A DNA stretch of 64,000 nucleotides from Actinernus sp. WN-2022. Its lineage: Eukaryota > Cnidaria > Anthozoa > Actiniaria > Actinernidae. Shown piece after piece: positions 12,401 through 27,400 of this stretch. Position 1 is the stretch's first letter. Each line of letters begins with the position of its first letter. The translations under genes and the position numbers were made by a program. The notes beneath the pieces were generated by a model. The model made no database searches and had not been told where the DNA came from. It worked only from the letters and a program-made list of their open reading frames with translations. Location of the stretch: contig JAOWCC010000577.1 in the NCBI GenBank assembly GCA_030867875.1, forward strand, positions 150,838,344 through 150,902,343, written 5' to 3'.

Positions 12401-15400
12401 TGTAGATCCGTTTTCAAAGGTAATGAGTTTAGAATCCTGAATTCCGCGACACAGAAGTGTGACATTTTCCGCGAACTGATTTGAATAATCAATGACTCCA
12501 TGTTTGTTTTGCTTTGAGATCGCACCAAATATTCTCTACAGATAAAATTTTCTTTTAGAAATAGACTGAGATGCTTACAGAATCAAACGTTTTGAAAGTT
12601 TTTACTTCATTTACGTATCTGAACAGTTTCCACCTGGTGCGAAAAATGGTTTGAGTCCATTCAGTTTTAATTTGTTGTCTGTTAATTTACAGCGTGAGAT
12701 CACACGAACCACATCGAACATTATTGTAGTTTTAACTTCATCACTTTATGATGTTGAATTGTTCGAACGTAAGAGCAAGTCGTTCGAACGTTTAGGGCAA
12801 GTTGTTTGAACATTTATTACGTGAATTGCAGAGTGAATGCGGAGCATACGATCAAAAGTTTCCTTCAGCATAATTTGTTAAGTTTTGGCAGAAACCGTTG
12901 GTAATTGAAACTGCTCGAAGATCTAGAGACGGTGCTGGAGTTGCAGGTTACAAACAATTTCATGCCAAATTGATTTTTGACAATAATAAATGCGTGTAAT
13001 ACACGAGTGTAGTGCACGCGTGTATTACACTCAAATGCGTGTAAGTAAATTAATTTTGGACATGCGCGTTACACGCATGTAAATGTTAACATACATCCAG
13101 GCTGTACTGTACGACTCTTTAATTCAAACGCACATGGATTATTGTTGCGAAGTATGGGATACCTGCGGCAAAGTTCTCGCAGATAAACTTCAGAAATTTC
13201 AAAATAGAGCCGCTCGACTTATTCTCAGGGCAGATTATGATACAAGTACAAACACACTTTTAAGTGTCTTGGAATGGGACAAACTAGATGAACGCAGAGC
13301 AAAACATAAAGCCATCGTAATGTTTAAGACACAAAATAACCTGGCACCAGCAAGCCTATGTGATTTATTCACTACTGTTGGAAGCTCTACCCACTATGGT
13401 CTAAGGGGCCGTGATACAAGACTTTGTCTTCCACAACCAAAACCAGAATTTATGAAGAAAAGTTTCTCATATCACAGCGCCAAGACATGGAATGAGCTTC
13501 CAACAGAATTACGTGAAATTAAATCACTAGGCTCTTTTAAAAACAAAATCAAAACAGTCGCCATCCTAAATGACCAATGATGCTTAATTGATAATAGTAT
13601 ATAGTAGTTTTCATAATTTTAGGATATCATATTATTAGTATAGTATATAATTTTTTATATTATTATTATTACATTGACAGTTCTGTATTTTTATATAATT
13701 AATAGTAGTTGACACAGCTTCTATGTAAATCAGTTTTTCTTATCTGTTAGAATTCCGTGTATAAATATTAATAAAGTTGAAAGTTGCAGCTGTGTTAACC
13801 ATGTGGGAGATGTGTGTGCTCATGTGCTGATAGTGATGTAAAACCCTTGTATGTTTTCATGGCTAACTCGCTTAATATTAATGGCAGGTGGCTCAAACTT
13901 TGACAGACATGGTACTGGATCCCCATAAATCACTTAGTGGTGATGTCGTAACGATGGCATCATCAGTCACATGATTTTAAGTACATAATATGTACATACT
14001 CGTGTTTCCCTCACTTCTAATGCCAGGAGGTCAAACTTTGGCAGGCATGGTATTGGGTCCCCATTATCACTTAGTGGTGATGTCGTAACGATGACGTCAT
14101 TGGTCACATGATTTTACAGGCTACACAGGCTATCACAACAGCAATAATAACTTACTCTTTGAACACTTCCACATGTTTACCCTTGAGAACATACTAAAAT
14201 AGACTTTACAAGATCCACGAGTTTGCCATTGCAGTGCTATGTTTAGAATCTTGGAGATGTCACAAATTAACCTAGTTTGATTTAAATTAACCTAGTTTGA
14301 TTTAAAATTAACCTACATGTCGTTTGGTTTAAATTAAACTATGAGTTTGATTTAAATTAAACTAATATCAAATTTAACCTGTAACATTTAGATGTAAAGA
14401 TTAGCATACCTTGTTGGGGAAAATATATTTGTTTAGTTTGGGGTCATATGGAGTACATTTTGTACAATCATGTACATCATGTCATTTTGTACAAGTGTAT
14501 GTACATGTACCTGCATAATTTATGCAATGTCTATCAGTTTACAAAATTACATTACTCAAAACAATTTCCTGCCAGCAGAGGTCTCCTCTCTCCAGATAAA
14601 AATAAATAGAGACACCTGCTAGCAAGGAGCAATCAAAATTGCTTCCACTAGGATAAGAGCATTTAGAAGTGTTTACACATACATGTATGTATATCGTTGA
14701 CTGATTTAGCCTTGATAACATACATTTGTAGCCTGCCAACTGTCTTGATCCCATTGTGGGTGTTTTCATCATGTTACTGGTGAAACATTGAGTATTTCTT
14801 GCTGACCAATAGTTCCTTGAAATCTGGAGTCAGAACAAACTCTCAAAAGTCTTTTGACTAGCTGAACTGCTTCTTCCCGGAGTCAACAATAAATTATGAT
14901 GCTCTCCTTTTTTTTGCCAAAATTTGGCAACATGAGTGAGTCTCCCTCACATCCAAATCCCTTTGAAACAAAGCTACAGAACTTGCTCAGTCTTTATCTT
15001 TCTTTCACGGATGTTACAAACATTATAACTTGTGACAAGTTATTCAAGTTTGGCATAAAATGTTCCCAAGCATTTCTGCCCAAACAGCACCAAAGTTTTC
15101 CTGCCTTGATGAGGGTTCAAAGAGATTTATGAACAATATTTTAGAAATGCCATTGCCTATGGCACTCTCAAATTCGAATTGCACAGATGGCACACTTCAT
15201 GTGGGAAGTTTTCTTTCTATGTTTATCTCTCCAGGGATTCGAAAGACTGCATTTACTCAGCATTTTAATGCACAACTGTGGACACCCCAAGTTGTACATG
15301 TATGTTTAGTAGGGGAAACAAGAAAAAAAGTAAATAACTTTGGTTTTATCCAATTGCTTATTCTATCATACGAATAGCAATAAACAAGAGAAACAATAAA

Positions 15401-18400
15401 CCCCTAATTTCATTAGAAAACACTTTTTTACCTCCCGTCCTTCAAGACATTGCTATCCTGGTTTCGTAAGGTCCCTAATAGCTGACAGACCACCCCAGTA
15501 TTTATGAGTATGCATCTGTAATCATACTTTTATTTAATGTAAATCTTTATTTTGTTTCACAGGAATTCTCATGGGATTTGCTCTGTGTTGTGGTGAGTGT
15601 AATTATCATACATAATTTTAAGTATGTACATCAAAACAATTTTTTTGGGGTGGGGTGGAGTGGGTTGGGTTGGGGAACTTTATCAAAACCTTTCAATCGT
15701 GTAGAATACAGAAAATAGTCACATTTGTTACTTTATAGTAGATCATTTTGGCTTAAATTATGTTACTTTGCTTAATACATGTAATGTAAGTTTACATCAT
15801 TTCAATTTATTTCTTTTCAGGAATACTAGGAATACTTTATGTACTCCTCCCAAAAACTTAAACCTCACCAGTTACATAGATACTGTACATACAATGTACA
15901 ATGTGTGTTGTTGAACAGTGTTAAATAGATATATGGTTTCTTTTACATTGAAGATACAGGAAGCCATTACTGGGTCTCCCAAGACAGAGGCTTATATTTA
16001 AGTATTCCGACGAACTCGAGGGAACTCGAACTCAACTTAGAATTTAGTCCTGTTGGTTTTTGAGGAGGGAGGAAAACCAGAGAACCAGAGAACCTGGAGA
16101 AAACCCTTGGAGCAAGGGCGAGATACCAACAAACTCAACTTTTGTTGATCAACAAAATCCCATAGACATACTGTACTATGTTACACAGGGCTCGATATTA
16201 AGAAAAAAAAGGAGGCGTAATTTTACGCCAGGCGTAAAAATTTTAGGCGTAATTCTCCAAAATTTAGGCGTAAATAATTGTGCATTAGTAGCTGAAATTT
16301 GTATGTCATAGGAAAAGGGTAAAATTTGTTTTGTTTTTAATGTTGCAAATCATTTGCTTTTTTTGTAATAAACATTCGACTTTAAACTCATTGAGTTCAA
16401 TATCGCTTTTTAAACAAGACAGAGAAAGACAAAGGCGTGGCAGCCTTTTTTACATGCGGTCACGCAAAGTTTCGCAGGAAGCCATGCAAGTGTTTAAGTG
16501 TAACGTACATGTCTAGGCTGAGCTAGGCTGTTAAAACAGATCTATCGCGCCGGCTTTGAGACAAATAGAGCGGCAAGCAGAGACGATTTCTCTCATCTTT
16601 CTACAAAAAATTGTTTGCATTTTACTACCATTTGCAAGCAAGCGTTTAGTGTAAACTTTTTTGTCTGTTGTTTCAAGTTTGAAACGCATAGTTTACTAAT
16701 TACGCGGTGACGCTTATAGATAGGAGCTGTGTCAAACTTTGACATTTTGCGGTTAAAAGTTCGGACTTCGCACGCCAAACGTCGCCGCGTAATTAGTAAA
16801 CTATGCGTTTCAAACTTGAAACAACAGACAAAAAAGTTTACACTAAACGCTTGCTTGCAAATGGTAGTAATTTTTTTTAAAATCAGATAGTTTTAGAGAT
16901 TTGGAAATAAGACTTGTCTTACAATAATTTTTTATCTTTGTAAGAGGATCTGGGCGTAATTTTACGCCTAAGTGGAAAACGTTAGGCGTAAAACGAAAAA
17001 ATCTAGGCGTGTTTACGCACGTATCGGGCGCAATTTCGAGCCCTGTTACATGGTGATCTGCAGGAATAGTAATTAATGCTGGCACAGCCAGATACTTGAA
17101 TGTTTATTGCATTCATTGACTAAATGATCTTACATTGTACATGTACATGTATAATTATGTGTATCCTGTCTTACTTTAGGATTGAGTCTTGGCCCCCTTA
17201 TGGATGTAGTGATACAGATTGACCCAAGGTATCTATTGAAACAGTTTGCATGTCTAAAATTTTGCAGCAGCATTATTCTGATCTGGAAGTGAGGTTGGCT
17301 ATAGGGCATGGATTGTGACATTTTAACAATAACTACATGTATAACATCATTTTTTATGCTGCACAATTCTGATTATGATGCCAGGTACAAAGGTGATACT
17401 CTGATTGGCCATACATTGGAATGTAAGAATGTATGCCCAATCAGAGGCTAGCCGTACATGTAAGTGTCTCTGGAACTTATAGTCATTTAGAGTGTCCCCA
17501 GGAGCTCAGTTCTTCCTTTCTCCCCATTTTCTTCTGCCTATGTACTCCACCCTTTGCCATTTGTCTCCTTAAATTTGCCCACTGGGTATACATGTATCTA
17601 AGGATGGAGATTGTGTATTCAGCCCTTTCAATAAGGGCCAACAGCTGGTGAAGGAATCCAGCTACAAGTGTACTTATCGAGCTAAGTCGGCTGCTACAGT
17701 GTACAATAAATATGTACATGTATGTTTGATAAATTGTGGAAGAGGATGTGAGAAACTACTTTTTGAGTTATCGAAAGAGCTGTGTATTAAACTGATACAT
17801 GTACATACATATACATGTACATTATTAAACAATTACAGTGTATATAACCATAATTGTACTATTTACTTTTATCTGCAGCATTGTTGTGACAGCCTTCCTT
17901 GCCACTGTGTTGATCTTTATCTGCTTCACCGTCAGTGCTCTTTGGGCTGAGCAGAGGAGTGTCCTTTATCTTGGAGGTGAGGTTTTCCCCTTAAAATATA
18001 GTTCCTCATCTTAAGATCAACGCATGTATATTATTATTAAGCACATTTGTTATGTAGTTAAGTAATCCTTGTTTGCTCAGTCCATACCATAAGTTATGAA
18101 ACCATGTTTTCCCCCTTTTTTTAAGGCCTGTGCGCTTCGCACTTGGGCCATAAAGAAGGAAAAAAAACTTGGTTCATAACTTAAGGTATGGACTGAGCAA
18201 ACGATGTTAATTAGAGCAGGGCTTCTGATAGGGTGTGAAAAAAGGCAAATTGTGTGGCATTTTCAGGGCAGATGATGTGGCAAAAATGACCTATTATGCG
18301 GACAATTATATGATTTTTCCAAGTTAACGTACATGTAACCTTGTTTTACAAGGTTTCTGAACAAGTAAATTGCTTTTTGCTGTCCATTAGGCATAATTAT

Positions 18401-21400
18401 GTAATTATAAAATAATTATAAAGCATCTGAGTACATTCATTTGTAACAGGGTATAATTACATGTACCATATTTTACATGTATCAGCTGCACTTCAGGTGC
18501 CCACTTCACGCATAAGCCGCACAACGGGCCCACACCAAACTTCAGTGTCTTCTGCTAAAATCGTTTAAGGAATAGCCTCATGTACATGTATAAGCCGTAC
18601 CACAAAACACAGAAGAAGAATCTTTTGTTTGAGTTCATAAATGCTCGTACTTGAAGCGAAACTTTTTCAGAATCTCAACTTCCCCCAACTTCGAATATCA
18701 TGTTACAACTTGCCTTGTCATTTCTTGTGCATATTTTAACCTGCGGTTTTTAAATCACTCCAGAATTCTGCTTTTATTCCCCAATTAACTAACAACATTT
18801 TCAAGGAACCTCATTCCTTTAATTGCAAGAGAAAGGAAGGCTTAATTGCTAAATTACCTGATTGGATGCCATTTGAGACTGATTGTGCGAAATCGCACCA
18901 GTGCATGTATACATAATATCAGAAGCCCAGTAAGAGGTACACATTTATATATCGACTTTAATAAATATTTTGCCATATTGGGCTCAGATGAATCTAATAG
19001 GTGTACAGTACAATGTATATTCCTTATATTTCCATTTAATGCTAATCTATGTTCTGCAGGCACCCTGGCATCAGGACTATCCATACTCCTCCTACTCGGC
19101 TTTGTCAATATCTTTGTTGGATCTTACTTCATCTACCAGGTACACTGTACATGTATTATTCAATGTCTTGAGATTGTACTTTTTTCCATGTGATTCTGCT
19201 CTTTGGCTCCTCCTAATAGATATGTACATGTATACCCTCCAGAATGACAGATACATTGTTGATTACATGTACAGTGCCGTGCAAAAAAAAAAGATTTCAA
19301 CGCTAATTGGGGATATATCCTTTAAAAGAGATATATCCTTTTTTCGTGAAGTGAAATTTCCCTTTTCAAAATGGATATTCTTTTTCATGAAGTGAAATTT
19401 CCCTTTTCAAAAGGGATATATCTCTTTTGGGGAATTATCCCTTGTGAAAGCTTCGAGAGTTTATCCTAGCACGGCCATTAATGAAAGCTTCGAGAATTTA
19501 TAAAAGCTTCGAGAATTTATCCTGACAGGGCCATTAATAAATGCTTCGAGAATTTATCGTAACACAGTTGTGTAATGAAAGCTTCAAGAAGTCAACACAA
19601 GCTGTTGTTGTTTGGCCTTTGCAATGGCCATTTATAAAAGCTAATAGAGAGTTTATCCTTAACACAGCCGTTTATAAAAGCTTCGAGAGTTTATCCTACC
19701 ACGGCCGTTTATAAAAGCTTCAAGAGTTTATCCTTAAGCACGGCCGTTAATAAAAGCTTCGAGAGCCGGTTTATCCTTAACACAGTCGTTTATAAAAGCT
19801 TCGAGAGTTTATCCTTAACACAGCCGTTTATAAAAGCTTTGAGAGTTTATCCTACCACGGTCGTTAATAAAAGCTTTGAGAGTTTATCCTACCACGGCCG
19901 TTGATAAAAGCTTAGAGTTTATCCTACCACGTCCGTTAATAAAAGCTTCTAGAGTTTATCCTACCACGGCCGTTGATAAAAGCTTCGAGAGTTTATCCTA
20001 CCACGTCCGTTGATAAAAGCTTCGAGAGCCGGTTTATCCTTAACACAGCCGTTTATGAAAGCTTCGAGAGTTTATCCTACCACGGCCGCTAATAAAGCTT
20101 CGAGAGCCGGTTTATCCTAACACAGCCATTAAAAAAACTTTGAGAGCCGGTTTATCCTAACACAGCCGATAAACTCTCGAAGCGTTTTATCAACGGCAGT
20201 CAGTAGTAGGATAAATTCTCCAAAACTCTCGAAGTTTTATCAACGGCCGTGGTAAGATGAACTCTCGAAGCTTTCATAAACGGCCGTGGTAGGATAAATT
20301 CTCGAAGTTTGTATAAATGGCTGTGGTAGGATAAACTCTCGAAGCGTTTTATCAACGGCCGTCGGTAGTAGGATAAACTCTCAAAGCTTTTATCAACGGC
20401 CGTGGTAGGATAAACTCTCGAAGCATCTATAAACGACTGTGTTAAGGATAAACCGGCTCTCGAAGCTTTTATCAACGGCCGTGTTAGGATAAACTCTCGA
20501 AGCTTTCATAAACGGCTGTGTTAAGGATAAACCAGCTCTCGAAGCTTTTATCAACGGCTGTGGTAGGATAAACTCTCGAAGTTTGTATAAAAGGCTGTGT
20601 TAGGATAAACTCTTGAAGCGTTTTATCAACGGCCGTCGGTAGTAGGATAAACTCTTGAAGCTTTTATCAACGGCCATGGTAGGATAAAGTCTTGAAGCTT
20701 TTATTAAAGGCCGCGGTAGGATAAACTCTCGAAGCTTTTATAAACGACTGTGAAAGGATAAAATCTCGTAGCTTTTATCAACGGCCGTGGTAGGATAAAC
20801 TCTCGAAGCTTTCATCAACGGCCGTGTTAAGGATAAACCGGCTCTCGAAGCTTTTATCAACGGCCGTGGTAGGATAAAATCTCGTAGCTTTTATCAACGG
20901 CCGTGGTAGGATAAAGTCTCGAAGCTTTTATTAAAGGCCGCGGTAGGATAAACTCTCGAAGCTTTTATAAACGACTGTGTTAGGATAAAATGTTGTAGCT
21001 TTTATCAACGGCCGTGGTAGGATAAACTCTCAAAGCTTTTATTAATGGCCGCGCTAGGATAAACTCTCAAAACTTTTATAAACGGCTGTGTTAGGATAAA
21101 ATCTTGTAGCTTTTATCACCGGCCGTGGTAGGATAAACTCTCGAAGCTTTCGTCAACGGCCGTGGTAGGATAAAACCGGCTCTCGAAGCTTTCATAAACG
21201 GCTGTGTTAAGGATAACCGGCTCTCGAAGCTTTTATCAACGGCCGTGGTAGGATAAACTCTCGAAGCTTTTATCAACGACTGTGTTAAGGATAAACAGAC
21301 TCTCGTAGCTGTTTTAATGGCTGTGTTAGGATAAACTCTCGAAGCTTTTATTAACGGCCGTTGCAAAGGCAAAACAACAACAGCTTGTGTTGGAAGTTTA

Positions 21401-24400
21401 ACTTCTTGAAGGTTTCATTAAACGGCTGTGTTACGATACCGGATACCCTATTTCCGTTAGGGTACATTTCACTTCACTTCATCAAAAGGGAAATATCTCT
21501 TTTGAAGAAATATCTCCTAAGGGAAATATCTCTTTTCAAAAGAGATATATCCTTTTTCAAAAAGGAAATGTCCCTTTTGAAGAAATATCCCCTAAGGGAT
21601 TTATCTCTTTTGAAGAAAGGGATTATCCCCTAAAACTTCCCCAAAAAGGGAAATATCTTTTTTTCAGGGGATATATTTCTTTTTCAGGAGATATTATATC
21701 ACTTCCCCCGTTGAAATATTTTTGCACGGCACTGTATGTACAAAGTAATGGTTCTGTCCTTTGAAAGAGAGGCTGTGTATTGCACTCTTAAGTCTGCTCT
21801 TAGCTATAGGTTGTCAAACTTTAGCTGACTCTAGAAGGGTCAGGTGTAACCTTTTTTTTTTCTGGGATGTTATAATTATAATATTGAAATCATAGACAGG
21901 TACAGACTACATACATAACTTATATAAAATATAATTATTTTTAGTAGCACTTACATGTAACTGGACTGGCACGGTTACTGTATGGCATGCCATGACATTG
22001 AAATGATTTCCCTATTGTTTTTGTCCTGCTGATCCAATCAAATTACAGAGATACATGTACAGCAGAGCATGGTTACAGTATGGTTATGGTAAGGCTGCAG
22101 ACATGCCATAGTTTTTCCCACTCATACATTTTTTTTATTTCAATACTTATAAAGAATTAAAATTTAATATAATAGTTAATGGAGAAAAAAAAATGGAAGT
22201 AAAGAGAAAATACAATTATGTTACATTACAAACAATCTACATATTATGAAATACTAACTCAAAAATCCAAAGTCCACTTTTCTAATAAATTTATCACTAA
22301 GATTGTTTTTAGTATATATAGATTTTCAATTTCATATTTCATTTTAATCTTATTTTTTAAACCTTCTATATTTGGAATACATGTAGATTGGTTTCTTCTG
22401 CAGCTCCATATATATATTTTTCCAAAATTTTAAAATAAAGTAGAACTGAACGTTTAGAGGCAATTAACTCCATTTAAGACATCTTGTAATGAAAACTTCA
22501 ATTTTTGATTTGAGACTGATAACCAATATAATTTATTTTTCAAAATCATCCCAAAGGGTTTTTGAGATTTGACAGAAGAACATGTATAATATGAGAAAGA
22601 TTCGGATTCCTTTTACAAAACGAGCATTTATCAGAAGTAACATACATTTGTAACTTATTTTGTGGAGCTTAGTATTTGTATATAAAATAGAGTTCAAAAC
22701 TTTGTACTGAAATGCTTCAACATAAGGCTCCTGGCAAACTACACTTAAATGAGGGCATTTAAAGACAATTTTAATTTGATCATTAGTAAGATTAAAGTCC
22801 TTTTTTAGTTTAATAATATTGTTAGCACATGTAACTGCTAGAAGTCTTGATTTATTTTTATTGGGGTCAAAAATAGTATCAACATATTTGAAAGATGGTG
22901 TAATGTCCATTAATTAAGATTGAACTCGAAATTTAAGAGCGGTACTGAATGTCGGAGGCCCATCCAGACAAGACAATTTGTTATTTTAATTTTAGTTGAG
23001 ATTCAAGATCTTTCATGTTTAGTATTCCCGCTTCATAATGTTAATTATAGAAGACAGACCTATTTCTCATCTGAATTTCTTTGTTATCCCAATCATCATT
23101 TGAAAACTCCTATTGTCTGCAAAGGTCTCACGGAATTCGGACCACCACTCCAACAACTCCGATTAAAACACTGAAGGAATTTGACAATTACTGACATTGT
23201 AATTGAAGCTAAAAACTAGATACATGTAGCTGCCATAGTCCTTAAGCAGGATTTTCTGATATTCTATCCATATACAGTGTACCACTATTTTCATTAAAGA
23301 TTTGTTTCAGCCATGCAAGACGTAGAGATTTAGATTTAACCATGCTTTCAACATCAGTCATCCTCAAAACACCAGATGTCTTTATAGTTGTTTATTACCG
23401 AAAGTCTTATAACCTTGTCTTTTCCATTCCACAGAAATTTAAATAAAATTAATTTTATTTAAAAGTTCTTTGATAAAGCACTGAGGAGTAGGCATCATTG
23501 ATGAGACATAGACAAATTTTGGGATAAGTAAAGAATATTATTAAATGTTTTTCCAAGCATTGATAGGTTTCTTGATGACCGTATATTTGTCAACTTCTTA
23601 ATTTTATCTAATTGTTCTTGAAAATTTAATTCATAACATTGTTTCTTATCATAAGTAAAAATATGCCTAGTGACCTACTGTAATTGCCTCTATAGGCCGT
23701 TTTATTCCAAATGTTTTTTTTATGTGATCTGACCACATGCCTTCTGTCTTAGAATGGTTAACCTTTAAACCTGAGACCTTTTCAATTTTTTTTAAAAGCT
23801 CAAATACAGTTTGAGCCGACAATTCATGGGTCATGCAATGTAGTTGTTCCACTCATACAAAATCTTCTTTAACTAACCTGCATTACTTAACATGTGCTGG
23901 TTGTGTTTTAGCTTCATCTCTATGGAGGCCTGTTGTTGTTCTGTGGCTTTGTAATGTATGACACCCAACTGATTGTGGAGAAGCACCGCAATGGTGACAA
24001 GGACTTCATTTGGTAAATACTGCAGCACATTCACTACATTGCAGCACCAAGATTGATCAGATTTAATTGTTCGATTTGTTGTTTTTTGACAGCCATTTTG
24101 AAAGGTACATTTGTAACCAAGCCTTTGGTGTCATTGAGGCTGGAGTTGAGACAGCTTAATTAGAGGCTTGTACCTACATGTAGTTAGCATGACAATCAAA
24201 ATCTATCCAAATTCATAGAAAGAGGGTTTGTATCAGTACAGGGTCAACTCCATCCATGCGAGGCTAAGGCTTGGTTACCTTTCAAGACCTACAAATTATT
24301 ACGACTATTAGTTGTGGATTTTGTTTTTTGAGGTAATCTTTAAAATCCGACAAGGAGGAATTTACAGGATTTCAAAGTATGAACAAGTACGTGTAGTTGA

Positions 24401-27400
24401 AATCAACTACATTGGAGGCCTTTCAATGACTTCTCAAACAAAGTTGATTACAAGTACATGTACAATGTACCTCTTTATATGGCACTGTAAAGTTTACTGA
24501 TTAGAAGGGAGTGATCATTTGAAGCTACATGTGTGTGGTCTCTTGGGGTAAATAAATTAGCCTACATGTAAATTGAATAAACAAGTACTTTGAAATCCAT
24601 TTCCATTCCAAGGATTTTCAAATAGTTATCACATGTAAACCAATCATACGATCAACTACGTGCCCCCTTGAATGTAAACACATTTCCATCACACTTCCTA
24701 TCCCTACTACAATGTACACATCCTGTTGTACTTGTTCCAGAGTGTATGTATGGATCATGAGAGGTCCAGATTGTCCATCTACTTTGGGAGCCAATCAGAA
24801 TGCTTCATTTACATCATGAACTACATGCAGTGTGACATAATTTATGTTAAGTGCTTATCTGGCTAAGAACTGTAGTAAAAGACAATAGGCTGCAGGAATG
24901 AGCATATCCCCACATACGATTTTGCTTGAATAAATTATGCCTTAATAAGTGCTGTCTGAGATGTCTACAGTCCAAACTACATGCAATTCTAAGGTGTATA
25001 TGTACATGTAGGAACTGACCTATAGTCAGTACTTTATCTTGGGATTTTACTGACACTGGTGGTACATGTATGTTGTTTCCCAGGCATTCTGTTGACCTGT
25101 TTTTGGACTTCATCAACATTTTCCGCCGCATCATGATCGTTCTTGCCCAGAACAAGGTAAGCATTTTATATCCTCCAGACCTATCAAGTTTAAAGTATTA
25201 CATGTAGGTCGTATGTTTTTGTTTTACACAACAAATGTGTGTAGTTGTACACTATAATCATGCAATTTCAAAATGACCAAACAATTCATTTTTAGCATCA
25301 CACATGTAACATTTAAATGCATTTATAAGCATCAGAACAATATTTGCACGTACATGTATGTGTTTAGTGGGCTGGCATGTGCTACAGCCCAACCCTTGTG
25401 CAGTGCCTGTTAGCCCAATGTTTTAATCATTAATATTGATTCTACATCAAGTGAAAAATATTTCTTGATTTGTAGTGTTGCGTCTATGAGTTACACCATA
25501 TAAAGGTTTCTATTTACGCTATGCTAATTATGTGACGTCACAGCAGGCATCATTTATTATACAAAAACGTTCTGGCAGAGATAAATAACCTTTTATACAC
25601 ATCCATGATATATTTGGAGCTTATACCAGTACTTTTACCAAATATTTTGTATAAATCAGGAAAAGTTTCATTCACAAGGAGATAAGAAATTACAGTAAAT
25701 CGGACTCCTATGACATCACATGCAATTACCATAGTCGAAATATAAACATTTATAACTCAGACCCATCACTCAAATCAAGATATAGAATTCGTTTTGGGGA
25801 TAAAACAATTTGCACTTGTAGGCACTGTAAAGCTACCACTTTCTGGCTGTAAAAGTTTTATTGTAGCAACAGGGTTGAAATGTATGTTATCCAAAGAATG
25901 CGTACAGTTGGGCGAAAAAACGTGACTGGAGCCTGCAGATTTCTACATAGTGTCAGCCAGTAGGCAGCAGTTTGTCTATAACATGTCTTTACAAGTCTAT
26001 TCTACAATGTCCACTGTATATTCAGTTTTGTTTAATATATAAATGTATTCTTGTTTTGAATGTGACGTCACTAAAGACCTCTAAATAATCTAAACTAGAA
26101 GTCCTACAAAGCTGTCCTTTTTATATACATGTATTCTAGAGATCCATAATAAAAGTCGTGACAAAGTTTTACGTCGATAGGGTGTTAGATGTACATGTAT
26201 GTTCCGGGGTTAAATAGTGCCAAGACGGTAGACCAACTCAGGCCACATGGCGACCTTATACAAAGTTACATAAAACTGTCATGCATTTATTGGCCCAACA
26301 GCTTGGTTTAATTGGATACTGTTATTTCAATTAATGTTGTCTGGGAGATAGGGAATAGGACATTAGGGCATTTGTAGACCATTTTACTCAGCTACATGTA
26401 ACTGAGATTCCCAAAACAATCTAATTTGCAATATATGTTTAAATATATACAGTATCGTTCTCGGGGCATGTAAACAAACCTTATCAAACTGATTAATAAT
26501 TCATGACGCAAAACAAAGGAAATCACCAACCGATAAGTGATCTTTAAATCTGATACAGATTTCGTCCTGATTTACATAAACTTTGGCTTCGATTTTCTCG
26601 GCCACAATAAGTCGTATCGCCAGAATAACTGAAAACATGACTTCTACATCTAGACGTTTGATAAATAAGATAAAGAATTCGTGTCCGATCTTTATCCGAT
26701 TTACAAACTCTCGCTTTCAGCTCGAGTTTGTAAATCGGATAAAGATCGGCCACTCGTTCTTTATCTATTACTTCAAAAACTCATGAATAATTAATGAATC
26801 GAAAACAAAGGAAATCACTGAGCGAGAAGCGACCTTTAAATGTGATATAGATTTCATCCTAATTTACATAAACTTTAACTTGGGTTTTCTCCGCCGAAAT
26901 AGGTTGTATCGCCAAAATAACTGAATTACATGACTCTGTACATCAAGACATTTTAAAAGCCATTTACGAGACTCACAGCAGTGTTTTATCAGATCTAAAA
27001 CACTCAGGCTGTGCCCTCATGTTTTAAATCTGATAAAACACCAGTTTTGTAAACTATACATACAGTGTATACCTAAATGTGTATTTGTTTGTGCTCCATT
27101 GTCCAGGCGATAAAAATACGAATGCCCTAATGTCCTAATCCCTATCTCCTAGACAACATTAATTGAATTAGCTGTGTACTCTAATCTTCCAAAATTTGGG
27201 TTATAAGTGTTTTTTTTTGCTAGTTCTACAAAAAACAAACTGTTTTAGTTATTTTCATAAATACAAACCAATTTTGCAATGGAGGCTCATGATGATCAAT
27301 AGTTGGTAGTAGACGTTTCCTGAAACCTACTTTTTCTTCGACTGATAATTTAAAAATAATAATCTCCCAACAATGGTTTAAGGTACAAGTAGTCCCACAG

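Noticed and set aside
19640..21360. Regular repeat-spacer look resembling a CRISPR array, and two minus-strand frames of about 90 codons (20475-20200, 21372-21091)
   Set aside because: The units are contiguous variants of one sequence without unique spacers, in a eukaryotic intron. The frames are by-products of the 37-bp unit and encode its translation repeatedly.
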